Source: Clostridium sp. OF03-18AA (GTDB lineage Bacteria > Bacillota > Clostridia > Lachnospirales > Lachnospiraceae). From it: DNA of 64,000 nt. Positions 18,960-29,721 of this stretch are shown one piece after another (position 1 is the stretch's first letter; each line of letters starts with the position of its first letter). The position numbers and the translations under genes were made by a program. The notes beneath the pieces were generated by a model, which was given only the letters and a program-made list of their open reading frames with translations, had not been told where the DNA came from and did no database searches. The DNA is taken from NCBI RefSeq assembly GCF_003478035.1, contig NZ_QUEP01000016.1:1-64000 (forward strand). Direction: 5' to 3'.

Positions 18960-20291
18960 ATGGAGTTTGTAACAGGATTAAAAGACAGCACAGTAAAAAC
19001 TCTTGAAGAACTGGAAAGAGAAGAGTCCGTTGGTACCGAAGTTACCGCAGAAGGAATGGTACACAGTATCCGCGATATGGGAGAGATCTCCTTCGTGATC
19101 TTAAGAAGCCGGGAAGGTCTTTTACAGACCGTAGTCCAGGACGGGATCGGAAGTGAGACGCTCAAAGAGATCCGTGAAGGACAGGCGGTTCGCGTGACAG
19201 GAACCGTATTCAGGGAAGAGCGTGCACCGCACGGGATCGAGATCCACCTTGCGGACGCAGAGATCCTCTCAAAACCGGAAGAGCCGATGCCGATCGCGAT
19301 CGACAAATGGAAACTTCCGACATCGCTGGAAGCGAACTTAAACCGCCGTGCCATTGCCCTCAGAAATGTTCGTGAGCGTGCAAAATTCAGAATCCAGGAA
19401 GGCATCTGCCGCGGCTTCCGTGAATTTATGACAAGCCAGGGATTCACCGAGATCCATACCCCGAAGATCGGTGCAAAATCCGCAGAGGGCGGCGCAAACC
19501 TCTTTAAGCTCCAGTATTTCCACAGACCGGCAGTTCTGGCACAGAGCCCGCAGTTCTACAAACAGATGATGGTCGGCGTTTTCGACAGAGTCTTTGAAAC
19601 TGGTCCGGTGTTCCGTGCGGAGAAGCACAACACAAAGAGACATTTAAACGAGTACACGAGTCTTGACTTTGAGATGGGATTCATCGACAGCTTCATGGAC
19701 ATCTGCAGAATGGAGACAGCGATGCTCCAGTATGTGGTAGAACTTCTGAAGAAAGATTACGCGAAAGAGATTGCACTTTTAAAGATCGAACTTCCGAACG
19801 TGGAAAAGATTCCGTATGTCCGCTTTGATGAGGCGAAGCGCCTGATCGCTGAGAAGTATGACAGACAGATCAGAAGCCCGCACGATCTGGAGCCGGAGGA
19901 AGAGGCACTGATCGGTGAGTACTTCAAAGAAGAGTACGGTGCAGATTTCGTGTTCGTTACCCATTATCCGTCAAAGAAACGTCCGTTCTACGCGATGGAT
20001 GATCCGGAAAACAAAGAATTTACCCTGAGCTTTGACCTTTTATTCCGCGGCCTTGAGATCACGACGGGCGGCCAGAGGATCCACGATTATGAGACACTTT
20101 TAGAGAAGATCGAGGAGAAAGGCATGGATACGGAGGGAATGGAAGATTACCTCGACTGCTTCAAATACGGAATGCCGCCGCACGGCGGTCTCGGGATCGG
20201 ACTTGAGCGTCTGACCATGAAGATGATCGGCGAGGACAATGTCCGTGAAGCGTGCCTGTTCCCGAGAGACATGACAAGATTAAAACCGTGA
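18960..20291 (+). CDS. aspS: Archaeal-type (probably non-discriminating) Asp-tRNA synthetase
   Basis: 443-aa class IIb synthetase: N-terminal OB-fold anticodon-binding domain (about 15-110) and catalytic domain with motif 2 (FRAEKHNTKRHLNEYTSLD) and motif 3 (GLGIGLERLTM). It lacks the GAD insertion of standard bacterial AspRS (about 590 aa), so it belongs to the archaeal-like AspS2 group. Because gatCAB follows directly, it probably charges both tRNA-Asp and tRNA-Asn with aspartate, the latter then amidated. AsnRS cannot be fully excluded by eye. RBS GAGGAGG precedes ATG 18960. Confidence 0.88.
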   Translation: MEFVTGLKDSTVKTLEELEREESVGTEVTAEGMVHSIRDMGEISFVILRSREGLLQTVVQDGIGSETLKEIREGQAVRVTGTVFREERAPHGIEIHLADAEILSKPEEPMPIAIDKWKLPTSLEANLNRRAIALRNVRERAKFRIQEGICRGFREFMTSQGFTEIHTPKIGAKSAEGGANLFKLQYFHRPAVLAQSPQFYKQMMVGVFDRVFETGPVFRAEKHNTKRHLNEYTSLDFEMGFIDSFMDICRMETAMLQYVVELLKKDYAKEIALLKIELPNVEKIPYVRFDEAKRLIAEKYDRQIRSPHDLEPEEEALIGEYFKEEYGADFVFVTHYPSKKRPFYAMDDPENKEFTLSFDLLFRGLEITTGGQRIHDYETLLEKIEEKGMDTEGMEDYLDCFKYGMPPHGGLGIGLERLTMKMIGEDNVREACLFPRDMTRLKP

Positions 20292-20329
20292 TGGAAAAAA
20301 CGCAGACCATTCAGGAAGGACGGATAATT

Positions 20330-20623
20330 ATGGCAGAGATGATCAACGATAAGACCATGGATGAGATCGAGATCCTGGCAAAACTTCATCTGACGGATGA
20401 AGAAAAAGAGAAATCAAGAAACGATCTTCAGCAGATGTTGGACTATGTGGATATGTTAAATAAGCTGGATACCTCCGATGTGGAGCCGCTGACCCATATC
20501 TTCCCGATCAAAAATGTGTTCCGTGAAGATGTTGTCCTGGAGAGCACCCCGAGGGAAGAGCTGATGAAAAATGCACCGAAGGAAAAGGACGGACAGTTCC
20601 TTGTTCCGAAGACGATCGGTTAG
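20330..20623 (+). CDS. gatC: Asp/Glu-tRNA amidotransferase subunit C
   Basis: 97-aa GatC, the small clamp subunit that joins GatA to GatB. Shows the family pattern IEILAKLHLTDEEKE, LDYVDMLNKLDTSDVEPL and the C-terminal FLVPKTIG. The ATG at 20330 follows AGGAAGGA. It lies 38 bp after aspS and 12 bp before gatA. Confidence 0.95.
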   Translation: MAEMINDKTMDEIEILAKLHLTDEEKEKSRNDLQQMLDYVDMLNKLDTSDVEPLTHIFPIKNVFREDVVLESTPREELMKNAPKEKDGQFLVPKTIG

Positions 20624-20635
20624 GAGGAGACGGAT

Positions 20636-22111
20636 ATGAAGATACTGGAACTTTCCGCCACAGAGCTGGCAAAGAAGATAAAAGCAGGCGAGATCACTTC
20701 CGAGGAAGCCGCGAAAGCGTCCCTGGAACAGATCGCGAAGGAAGATCAGAAGATCCGCGCATACCTCACCGTGGATGAGGAGAAAGTCCTTGCAAGGGCA
20801 AGAGAAGTGGATGCGGGGATCCGCGCAGGAAAGTATACAGGGCCGCTTGCAGGTGTCCCGATCGCAGTGAAAGACAATATCTGTACAAAGGGAATGAAAA
20901 CGACATGTGCATCAAAGATCCTGGAAAACTTCGTCCCGTTCTATGACGCGACGGCAGTCACCCGGATCACGGATGCCGGAATGGTGATCCTCGGAAAGAC
21001 AAACATGGACGAGTTCGCGATGGGTAGCACGACAGAGACGTCTGCATTCCAGGTTACGAGAAACCCGTGGGATCCAGAACATGTTCCGGGCGGTTCGTCC
21101 GGCGGCTCCTGTGCGGCGGTCGCTGCGGGTGAGTGCTTTGCGGCTCTCGGCTCCGATACCGGCGGTTCGATCCGTCAGCCAAGTTCCTACTGCGGCGTTA
21201 CAGGGATCAAGCCGACATACGGAACGGTCTCCCGTTTCGGTCTCGTTGCTTATGCGTCTTCTCTCGACCAGATCGGACCGGTCGGAAAGAATGCGGCCGA
21301 CTGTGCAGCGCTTCTTGAGACGATCACAAGCCACGATGAGAAGGACAGCACTTCCATGGAACGGGAGGATACGGATTTCACTTCGGCGATCGGAAAAGAT
21401 GTCCGCGGCATGAAGATCGGGATCCCGAAAGAGTACCTGTCCGACGGTCTTGACGCAGATGTGCGGGAAACGGTGGAACAGTGTGCGGCTTACCTGAAAG
21501 AATGTGGGGCGGAGGTCGAATACTTTGATCTCGGTCTCATGGAATATACGATCCCGGCCTACTATGTCATTGCGGCCGCGGAGGCAAGCTCCAACTTAGA
21601 GCGATTTGACGGCGTCAAGTACGGCTACCGGGCAAAGGACTACGAGGGACTTCATGACATGTACAAGAAGTCAAGATCCGAGGGCTTCGGACCGGAGGTC
21701 AAGAGAAGGATCATGCTCGGTTCCTTCGTCTTAAGCTCCGGATATTATGACGCATATTATCTGAAAGCTCTGAAGGTGCGTGGACTGATCAAAAAAGCCT
21801 TTGATGAGGCATTTGCGAAGTATGACATCATTTTAGGACCGGCAGCTCCGACAGCGGCTCCGAAGATCGGAACCTCCCTGAGCGATCCGATGAAGATGTA
21901 CCTGAGCGATATCTATACGGTTGCTGTCAACCTTGCGGGTATTCCGGGACTCACCGTTCCATGCAGTGTAAACGAAAAAGGACTCCCGATCGGCGTCCAG
22001 CTTCTCGGCGACTGCTTCAGGGAAAAGACATTATTTGCAGCGGCATCCGCCATCGAACATGTCCGCGGTGAATGGACACTTCCGTTTGCCAGAAAGGAGA
22101 CCTTATCATGA
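20636..22111 (+). CDS. gatA: Asp/Glu-tRNA amidotransferase subunit A
   Basis: 491-aa amidase-signature subunit that releases ammonia from glutamine. The Ser-cisSer-Lys triad sits in VAVKDNI-like IAVKDNICTKG (Lys) and in the glycine/serine-rich run PGGSSGGSCAAVAAGE and SDTGGSIRQP. Preceded by AGGAGA. The stop overlaps the gatB start as ATGA. Confidence 0.97.
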   Translation: MKILELSATELAKKIKAGEITSEEAAKASLEQIAKEDQKIRAYLTVDEEKVLARAREVDAGIRAGKYTGPLAGVPIAVKDNICTKGMKTTCASKILENFVPFYDATAVTRITDAGMVILGKTNMDEFAMGSTTETSAFQVTRNPWDPEHVPGGSSGGSCAAVAAGECFAALGSDTGGSIRQPSSYCGVTGIKPTYGTVSRFGLVAYASSLDQIGPVGKNAADCAALLETITSHDEKDSTSMEREDTDFTSAIGKDVRGMKIGIPKEYLSDGLDADVRETVEQCAAYLKECGAEVEYFDLGLMEYTIPAYYVIAAAEASSNLERFDGVKYGYRAKDYEGLHDMYKKSRSEGFGPEVKRRIMLGSFVLSSGYYDAYYLKALKVRGLIKKAFDEAFAKYDIILGPAAPTAAPKIGTSLSDPMKMYLSDIYTVAVNLAGIPGLTVPCSVNEKGLPIGVQLLGDCFREKTLFAAASAIEHVRGEWTLPFARKETLS

Positions 22112-23541
22112 AACAGTATGAAACAGTCATCGGTCTTGAGGTCCATGTAGAACTTGCCACAAAGACAAAAATCTTCTGCGGATGCAAAACAGATTTCGGC
22201 GCTGCGCCGAACACACATGTGTGCCCGATCTGTACAGGTATGCCGGGATCTCTTCCTATATTAAATAAGCAGGTTGTGGAGTTCGCACTCCGCGCCGGAC
22301 TTGCGTTAAACTGTGAGATCAACCAGTTCTGTAAATTTGACCGGAAAAACTATTTTTACCCGGATAACCCGCAAAACTATCAGATTTCTCAGCTGTATCT
22401 GCCGATCTGCCATGATGGTTACGTGGAGCTTGAGACGGCGGCAGGAACAAAGCGGATCGGGATCCATGAGATCCACATGGAGGAGGATGCCGGAAAACTG
22501 GTCCATGACGAGTGGACCGACAGTTCCTTAGTTGATTACAACCGAAGCGGCGTACCGTTAATTGAGATCGTGTCGGAGCCGGATATGAGAAGTGCCGACG
22601 AGGTCATCCGGTACCTGGAACATCTTCAGTCCACGATGCAGTATCTCGGTGTTTCCGACTGCCGTCTCCAGGAAGGTTCCATGCGTGCCGACGTAAACCT
22701 TTCTGTCCGCGAGGTGGGAAGTCCGGTGTTTGGAACGAGAACCGAGATGAAGAACTTAAACTCCTTCAAGGCGATCGCCCATGCCATCGAGGGAGAGCGG
22801 GAACGCCAGATCGAGCTTCTCGAGGACGGCCGTGCCGTTGTTCAGGAGACGAGACGCTGGGATGACAACAAGGAATCTTCCCACGCGATGCGTTCCAAGG
22901 AAGATGCAAAGGATTACCGTTACTTCCCGGACCCGGATCTTCCGCCGATCGATATCTCCGATGCCTGGATCGCCTCGATCCGCAAGGCACAGCCGGAGTT
23001 AAAGAAGGCGAAATCGAAGAGATATCAGTCGGAGTACGGTCTGAGTGCCTATGACGCCGATATCCTGACTGCCGATAAGGCGCTTGCGGAGTTCTTTGAG
23101 AACACGATCAAAGCCGGAGCAGCTCCGAAAAAAGCGGCAAACTGGCTGACCGGGGAGACACTCCGTCTCTTAAAGGAGAAGGAGATGGAGGCATCAAAGA
23201 TCGTCTTTTCCGCAGAGCATCTGGCAGCACTGATTGAACTCCTTGAAAAGAGTGTGATCAATAACCAGACTGCGAAAGAGGTGTTCGCTGCGATGTTCGA
23301 GTCCGACGTGGATCCGTCTGTCTATGTGGAGGAACACGGGCTGAAGATGGAGAGCGACTCCGGTCTTCTCGAGGAGACCGTGAAAAAGATCCTGGACGCA
23401 AACCCGAAAGCGGTTGGAGAGCTGAAGGAAGGAAAAGATAAAGTCATCGGATTCCTCATGGGACAGGTCATGAAGGAGATGAAGGGAAAAGCGAACCCGG
23501 CGCAGGTGAGCGAGATGATCCGCAAACTTGTGCAGGAATAA
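22108..23541 (+). CDS. gatB: Asp/Glu-tRNA amidotransferase subunit B
   Basis: 477-aa kinase/transamidase subunit that phosphorylates and amidates the misacylated Asp- or Glu-tRNA. Opens with YETVIGLEVHVEL and has the cysteine set FCGC ... CPICTGMPGSLP. The C-terminal tRNA-binding YqeY-like tail ends at the stop. ATG 22108 overlaps the gatA stop by 4 bp and follows GAAAGGAG. Confidence 0.97.
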   Translation: MKQYETVIGLEVHVELATKTKIFCGCKTDFGAAPNTHVCPICTGMPGSLPILNKQVVEFALRAGLALNCEINQFCKFDRKNYFYPDNPQNYQISQLYLPICHDGYVELETAAGTKRIGIHEIHMEEDAGKLVHDEWTDSSLVDYNRSGVPLIEIVSEPDMRSADEVIRYLEHLQSTMQYLGVSDCRLQEGSMRADVNLSVREVGSPVFGTRTEMKNLNSFKAIAHAIEGERERQIELLEDGRAVVQETRRWDDNKESSHAMRSKEDAKDYRYFPDPDLPPIDISDAWIASIRKAQPELKKAKSKRYQSEYGLSAYDADILTADKALAEFFENTIKAGAAPKKAANWLTGETLRLLKEKEMEASKIVFSAEHLAALIELLEKSVINNQTAKEVFAAMFESDVDPSVYVEEHGLKMESDSGLLEETVKKILDANPKAVGELKEGKDKVIGFLMGQVMKEMKGKANPAQVSEMIRKLVQE

Positions 23542-23549
23542 TAAAAGAA

Positions 23550-23597
23550 GCCATGACAGCTGGCCGGAGCTCCGGTGCAGCTGCCATGGCCCTTTTT
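23550..23597 (+). terminator. Terminator of the aspS-gatCAB operon
   Basis: GCCATG-CAGCTG pairs with CAGCTG-CATGGC around a GC-rich loop and is followed by TTTTT. The rest of the 410-bp gap to plsX holds nothing gene-like beyond the plsX promoter. Confidence 0.85.
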
Positions 23598-23804
23598 GTT
23601 CATTCCGGAGCAGTGCAGCCGCAGCAATCCTGTTTCTTCTATATATAATGTACTTGTTGCCGGAATGTATGAGTTTTCCGGTGCTTTGCATTCTGAATCG
23701 TCAAAATTTGCAGCCGCAGCGGTATTGCAGGGGACTTCCCGTTCGGAAAAACCTGACTGCGAAAAATGTTAAAAAAGGAACATATTCTGTTCACGAAAAA
23801 AGTA

Positions 23805-23833
23805 TTGATTTTATGAATGGTATTTAGTATATT
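23805..23833 (+). promoter_or_regulatory. Promoter of plsX
   Basis: TTGATT, 17 bp, TATATT. The overlapping TTAGTA...TACTAT resembles a FapR operator but its spacer is 7 bp, not the usual 5, so I do not call FapR control. Confidence 0.6.
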
Positions 23834-23953
23834 AGTTACTATAAAAGTCCCTGAGAGCAGCCGTATCATTTTGCAGCGTTCGATGGGATGATCCGCGTAT
23901 GGGGAATATTTAGAAAAATTTCCCGCCGCGGGCAGGAATTGGAGAGAAAATAC

Positions 23954-24961
23954 ATGATAAAAATTGCAGTAGACGCCATGGGCGGAGACAACGCCCCTGG
24001 AGAGATCGTAAAGGGTGCCGTTGACGCGGTCACAGAGCGGAACGACATTACAGTCTGTCTGACAGGACAGAAAGATGTCATCGAAAAAGAGCTCTCGAAA
24101 TATACCTATAAAAAAGAGCAGATCGAGATCGTTGACGCCCCGGAAGTGATCGAGACGGGAGAACCGCCGGTCAATGCGATCCGTAAGAAAAAGAACTCTT
24201 CCCTTGTAGTCGGTCTGAACCTCGTGAAAAACGGCGAGGCTGACGGCTTTGTATCTGCGGGAAGCTCAGGAGCCGTCCTCGTAGGCGGCCAGGTCATCGT
24301 CGGCCGCGTCAAAGGCGTAGAGCGCCCGCCGCTCGCACCGCTGATTCCGACGGAAAAGGGAGTTTCCCTTCTGATCGACTGCGGGGCAAACGTTGACGCG
24401 AGACCGTCCCACCTGGTACAGTTCGCCCAGATGGGTTCCCTCTATATGAAATATGTGATGGGAATCGAAAATCCTAGAGTGGCGATCGTCAATATCGGTC
24501 TGGAGGAGGAGAAGGGAAATGCTCTCGTGAAAGAGACCTTTCCGCTCTTAAAAGAATGTAAAAATATCAACTTCATCGGAAGTATCGAAGCCCGTGAGAT
24601 CCCGCACGGCGGCGCGGATGTGATCGTCTGCGAGGCCTTTGTCGGAAATGTGATCTTAAAGCTCTATGAGGGCGTCGGCGCAACGATGATGACAATGGTG
24701 AAGAAAGGCCTGATGAGCAATTTAAGAAGCAAGATCGGAGCTCTTCTGATCAAACCGGCGTTAAAATCCACGCTGAAGAGCTTTGATGCGAGCCAGTACG
24801 GCGGCGCACCGCTCCTGGGTTTAAAAGGACTCGTTGTGAAGACTCACGGAAGTTCCAAGGCAAAAGAAGTAAAGAATTCGATTATCCAGTGCATCTCCTT
24901 CAAGGAGAATGAGATCTCGGATAAGATCCGGGAATGCCTTGCACCGGAAGAAACTGCATAG
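23954..24961 (+). CDS. plsX: Phosphate acyltransferase PlsX
   Basis: Converts acyl-ACP to acyl phosphate for phospholipid synthesis; peripheral membrane enzyme, 335 aa. Family segments: IAVDAMGGDNAPGEIV, SAGSSGAVLVGG, LLIDCGANVDARP, GLKGLVVKTHGSS. The ATG at 23954 follows GGAGAG. It heads the conserved plsX-acpP-rnc-smc-ftsY series. Confidence 0.97.
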   Translation: MIKIAVDAMGGDNAPGEIVKGAVDAVTERNDITVCLTGQKDVIEKELSKYTYKKEQIEIVDAPEVIETGEPPVNAIRKKKNSSLVVGLNLVKNGEADGFVSAGSSGAVLVGGQVIVGRVKGVERPPLAPLIPTEKGVSLLIDCGANVDARPSHLVQFAQMGSLYMKYVMGIENPRVAIVNIGLEEEKGNALVKETFPLLKECKNINFIGSIEAREIPHGGADVIVCEAFVGNVILKLYEGVGATMMTMVKKGLMSNLRSKIGALLIKPALKSTLKSFDASQYGGAPLLGLKGLVVKTHGSSKAKEVKNSIIQCISFKENEISDKIRECLAPEETA

Positions 24962-25114
24962 ACAGGTTAAAAAACACCAATATGCGGCAGTTCACATCGC
25001 CGCATAAAATTACATCAGAAGACAACCGGCAACAGTCCGGATGCAAAAATTAAATATATGGAATGGCACAGTTTTGTGTCTCCGTAAAAAGCAAAATAAG
25101 AGAGGATGGAAATT

Positions 25115-25345
25115 ATGGAGTTCGAAAAATTACAGCAGATCATCGCAGAGGTTCTCAACATTGATCCGGAGGAGATCACAATGAATACAACATTCGTTGA
25201 CGATCTCGGCGCGGATTCTCTGGATGTATTCCAGATCATCATGGGAATCGAAGAAGAGTTTGACATCGAGATCCCGACTGAGGAAGCTGAGAAGATCGCG
25301 AGTGTCGGCGATGCTGTTGAGGCGATCAAAAACGCATTAAATTAG
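25115..25345 (+). CDS. acpP: Acyl carrier protein
   Basis: 76-aa acidic four-helix carrier of fatty-acid synthesis. The phosphopantetheine serine is Ser35 in GADSLDVFQ. The ATG at 25115 is preferred because AGAGG lies 10 nt upstream; the ATG three codons earlier is too close to it. Confidence 0.97.
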   Translation: MEFEKLQQIIAEVLNIDPEEITMNTTFVDDLGADSLDVFQIIMGIEEEFDIEIPTEEAEKIASVGDAVEAIKNALN

Positions 25346-25353
25346 TAGCAGGA

Positions 25354-25384
25354 AAAGGTGTCTCCGCAAAGGGACACCTTCTTT
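25354..25384 (+). terminator. Terminator or attenuator between acpP and rnc
   Basis: AAGGTGTC and GACACCTT with a short loop, then CTTT. It should lower transcription into rnc relative to acpP. Confidence 0.65.
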
Positions 25385-25414
25385 GCGATACATGGCAGAA
25401 GAAAGGCAAATCGA

Positions 25415-26095
<681 letters not shown>

Positions 26096-26150
26096 GATCG
26101 GGACCCGTGAGGACCGGAATGGTCACATTATAGAAATAGGAAAATAACGC

Positions 26151-29100
26151 ATGTATTTAAAGAGTATCGAAGTACAGGGATTCAAATCCTTTGCAAATAA
26201 GATCGTATTTGAATTCCACAACGGAATCACCGGCATCGTTGGTCCGAACGGAAGTGGAAAGAGCAATGTTGCCGACGCGGTCCGCTGGGTGCTCGGTGAG
26301 CAGAAGGTAAAGCAGCTCAGAAGTGCGTCCATGCAGGACGTGATCTTCTCCGGCACAGAGACAAGAAAACCCCAGGGATTTGCCTATGTGGCGATCACCC
26401 TGGACAATTCTGACCACCAGCTTGCCATCGATTACGATGAAGTGACGGTCTCCAGGCGGATCTACCGCTCCGGTGAGAGTGAGTACCTCTTAAACGGAAG
26501 CGCCTGCAGGCTGAAGGATATCAATGAGCTTTTTTATGATACCGGTATCGGTAAGGAAGGCTACTCCATCATCGGGCAGGGACAGATCGATAAAATCTTA
26601 AGCGGACGCCCGGAAGACCGCAGAGAGCTTTTTGATGAGGCGGCCGGGATCGTAAAGTTTAAGCGCAGAAAGGCGATCGCCCAGAAAAAACTCGAGGATG
26701 AGAAGCAGAATCTCGTCCGCGTATCGGATATCCTGAGCGAACTTGAAAAGCAGGTGGGACCTCTCGCAAAACAGGCGGAGACGGCGAAAGAGTATTTAAG
26801 ACTCCGGGAAGAACTGAAGCGTTTCGATGTGAACCTCTTCCTTGCAGACCTGAAAGCGATCGAGGAGCAGAAACGGGAACTCGCACAGAAAGAGCACACC
26901 GTAAACGGCGATATGGAAGATTCCAAAGCCGCAGCCGAAGCTTTGAAAGAGGAATATGACCGGATCTCCGAGGCGGTCCGCCTGCTGGACGAAAAGATCA
27001 CGGAAAAGCAGAATGCCGAAAACGAGGCGAAACTGTCCGCAGGAAACCTGGAAGGACAGATCGATGTCATAAAAGAGCAGATCCGCACAGAGGAACTGAA
27101 TGCGGAGCACATCAAAAACAGGACGGCTGCCATCGATGAGGAGCTGGCGGCCAAAGAGAAAGAACAGGGATCGATCAGGCAGGAGAGAGAGGCTCTCGGG
27201 ACCAGGATCCGGGAAGTGTTAGAACGACTTTCCGATGCGGAGAACACCGTAAATATTTCCGGCAGCCGCGTTGACAGTCTCGAACAGTCCATCGAAGAGT
27301 TAAAGAGTGCAAGGATCGAAGCACTGAATGAAAAATCAGAACTCTCTGTAAAGAAGCAGAAGGATGTCACCACGCTGGAGCAGGTCCAGGTCCGCAGATC
27401 TGAGGTAGCCCAGAAACTCTTAAAAGTAAAGAGTGATGAGGAAAACTGGGATAACCAGATCTCAGAGCAGAACGAGCGTCTGACTGCCATCGATGCGGAG
27501 ATCGAAAAACTCCTCTCCCAGGCGGAATCCCTGGAGGAAGAGGTGAAGGCGGCGAACGAAGAGATCCGCCGTTTAAACAGAAATTTAAGCCACACGGAAC
27601 AGGATTACCATACGGCCCACACAAAACTGGAATCCTTAAGGAACCTTGCGGAGCGTTATGATGGATATGGAAACAGCATCAAGCGTGTCATGGAAGTCAG
27701 GGACCGTGTGAGAGGGATCCACGGCGTTGTGGCTGATCTGATCGATGTTCCGAAAGAATATGAGATCGCCATCGAGACAGCGCTCGGCGGATCGATCCAG
27801 AACATCGTCACAGATTCCGAGCAGACCGCAAAAGTCCTGATCGAACACCTGAAAAAGAACAAGTTCGGTCGTGCGACCTTCCTGCCGTTATCCGCGATCT
27901 CATCCGGGGATGGATTTAAGACGCCAGGCGCGCTAAAAGAACCGGGAGCGATCGGGATCGCTGCAGATCTTGTCCGCGTGCGTCCGGAATATCAGGCACT
28001 TGCCAGATATCTCCTCGGCCGCGTCCTAGTGGTGGATCACATCGACAATGCGATCGCCATCGCGAGAAAATACCGGCACTCCATCCGGATCGTAACGCCG
28101 GAGGGCGATCTCTTAAATCCGGGCGGTTCCATGAGCGGCGGTGCCTTTAGAAACTCCAGCAATCTTCTCGGAAGAAAGAGAGAGATGGAGGAGTTGGAGG
28201 AGGCATGTAAACGCGCGCTGACGACCGTCGATAAGATCCAGGCGGAGACCGTGTTCCAGGAAGGCATATTCCAGGAAAAGAGCGGGGAGCTGGAGTCGGT
28301 AAAGAGTGCTCTCCAGGAAAAATATCTGGAAGAGAATACGACAAAGATCGCGTTAAAACAGCTGGAAGGAAAGAAAGAAGAACTTTATGAATCCTCCTCG
28401 GACATGAACCTGGAAAACCGTCAGCTGGAAGAACAGATCCATGAACTCCGCGCAAGTCTCGCCGCGATCGCGAAAGAGATGGAGCGGCTGGAACAGGAAA
28501 ACACGGAGCGGGAGACAAAGATCGGGACGGATTCCACCGCGTTGGAACAGGCAAAGGCCGACCGGGATACTGCATCTGCGGCGCTCTCCGAAGTCCAGCT
28601 GGAAGCAGCAAACTTAAAGCAGCAGGATTCCTTCCTCGACCAGAACATCCATCGTCTCGAAGACGAAAAAGAGCGGCTGCTCTCCGAAAGAATGTCTCTG
28701 CATGACGGACACACGGACAGTAAGCATGAGGTGGAAAAACGTCTGGCACAGATCGAAGAACTGAAGGAAAAGATCAAAGATGCCGGAAAGGATGCGGAAA
28801 CGTACCGTCAGGAGATGGCTGCTGCCCAGGAAGAAAAAGCCGCGAAAAATGAGGCACAGAAAGGCTTCTTCGAAAAGCGGGAAGCGCTCTCTGCGAGGAT
28901 CTCCGATCTCGATAAAGAACTGATGCGTCTTCAGAACCAGAACGACAAGCTTGCGGAACGCCAGGATTCCCAGGTGGACTATATGTGGAATGAATATGGT
29001 CTCACCTTCTCGACAGCGGAGCTTCTCCGGGATGAGACCCTGACGAATGCGGCGGATATGAAACGCCAGATCGCTGAACGGAAGAACGCGATCCGCGGAC

Positions 29101-29708
29101 TCGGAAATGTCAATGTCAATGCGATCGAGGATTATAAAGAGATCTCTGAGCGTTACGAGTTCATGAAGACCCAGCATGATGACCTTGTCGCGGCACAGGA
29201 TGCCCTCTATAAGATCATCGAAGAGCTGGATATCGGAATGCGAAAGCAGTTTACAGAAAAATTTGCCCTGATCCGGGCAGAGTTTGACAAGGTATTCCGG
29301 GAACTCTTCGGAGGAGGACACGGAAGTCTAGAGCTGATCGAGGACGAAGATATCCTGGAGGCGGGGATCCAGATCATCTCCCAGCCGCCGGGAAAGAAAC
29401 TTCAGAACATGATGCAGATGTCCGGCGGTGAAAAGGCACTGACGGCGATCGCCCTGCTCTTTGCGATCCAGAACTTAAAACCGTCCCCGTTCTGTCTCCT
29501 TGATGAGATCGAGGCGGCGCTTGACGATTCCAACGTCGACCGCTATGCGAAATATCTGCACAAACTGACAAAACATACCCAATTTATCGTCATCACCCAC
29601 CGAAGAGGCACGATGCTCGCGGCTGACCGGCTCTACGGAATCACGATGCAGGAGAAAGGCGTGTCCACGCTTGTCTCCGTAAACCTGATCGAAAACGATC
29701 TGAAATAA
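26151..29708 (+). CDS. smc: Chromosome segregation protein SMC
   Basis: 1185-aa SMC ATPase of bacterial condensin. Walker A GPNGSGKSN lies near residue 32; long coiled coils flank a hinge (about 520-670, SGGAFRNSSNLLGRKRE region at its end). The C-terminal head has MSGGEKALTAIALLFAI and Walker B FCLLDEIEAALDDSN. Directly upstream of ftsY, as in many Bacillota. Confidence 0.98.
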   Translation: MYLKSIEVQGFKSFANKIVFEFHNGITGIVGPNGSGKSNVADAVRWVLGEQKVKQLRSASMQDVIFSGTETRKPQGFAYVAITLDNSDHQLAIDYDEVTVSRRIYRSGESEYLLNGSACRLKDINELFYDTGIGKEGYSIIGQGQIDKILSGRPEDRRELFDEAAGIVKFKRRKAIAQKKLEDEKQNLVRVSDILSELEKQVGPLAKQAETAKEYLRLREELKRFDVNLFLADLKAIEEQKRELAQKEHTVNGDMEDSKAAAEALKEEYDRISEAVRLLDEKITEKQNAENEAKLSAGNLEGQIDVIKEQIRTEELNAEHIKNRTAAIDEELAAKEKEQGSIRQEREALGTRIREVLERLSDAENTVNISGSRVDSLEQSIEELKSARIEALNEKSELSVKKQKDVTTLEQVQVRRSEVAQKLLKVKSDEENWDNQISEQNERLTAIDAEIEKLLSQAESLEEEVKAANEEIRRLNRNLSHTEQDYHTAHTKLESLRNLAERYDGYGNSIKRVMEVRDRVRGIHGVVADLIDVPKEYEIAIETALGGSIQNIVTDSEQTAKVLIEHLKKNKFGRATFLPLSAISSGDGFKTPGALKEPGAIGIAADLVRVRPEYQALARYLLGRVLVVDHIDNAIAIARKYRHSIRIVTPEGDLLNPGGSMSGGAFRNSSNLLGRKREMEELEEACKRALTTVDKIQAETVFQEGIFQEKSGELESVKSALQEKYLEENTTKIALKQLEGKKEELYESSSDMNLENRQLEEQIHELRASLAAIAKEMERLEQENTERETKIGTDSTALEQAKADRDTASAALSEVQLEAANLKQQDSFLDQNIHRLEDEKERLLSERMSLHDGHTDSKHEVEKRLAQIEELKEKIKDAGKDAETYRQEMAAAQEEKAAKNEAQKGFFEKREALSARISDLDKELMRLQNQNDKLAERQDSQVDYMWNEYGLTFSTAELLRDETLTNAADMKRQIAERKNAIRGLGNVNVNAIEDYKEISERYEFMKTQHDDLVAAQDALYKIIEELDIGMRKQFTEKFALIRAEFDKVFRELFGGGHGSLELIEDEDILEAGIQIISQPPGKKLQNMMQMSGGEKALTAIALLFAIQNLKPSPFCLLDEIEAALDDSNVDRYAKYLHKLTKHTQFIVITHRRGTMLAADRLYGITMQEKGVSTLVSVNLIENDLK

Positions 29709-29721
29709 TTGGAGGATTCAT

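Noticed and set aside
23805..23850. FapR operator at plsX
   Set aside because: The TTAGTA...TACTAT arms are there but the spacing is 7 bp, not the 5 bp of FapR sites, and AT-rich promoter DNA gives such matches by chance.
26561..27595. Long minus-strand open frame (344 aa) inside smc
   Set aside because: It is antisense to the smc coiled coil; Ser/Phe-rich low-complexity composition is the mirror of Glu/Lys-rich coding sequence. No RBS or family match.
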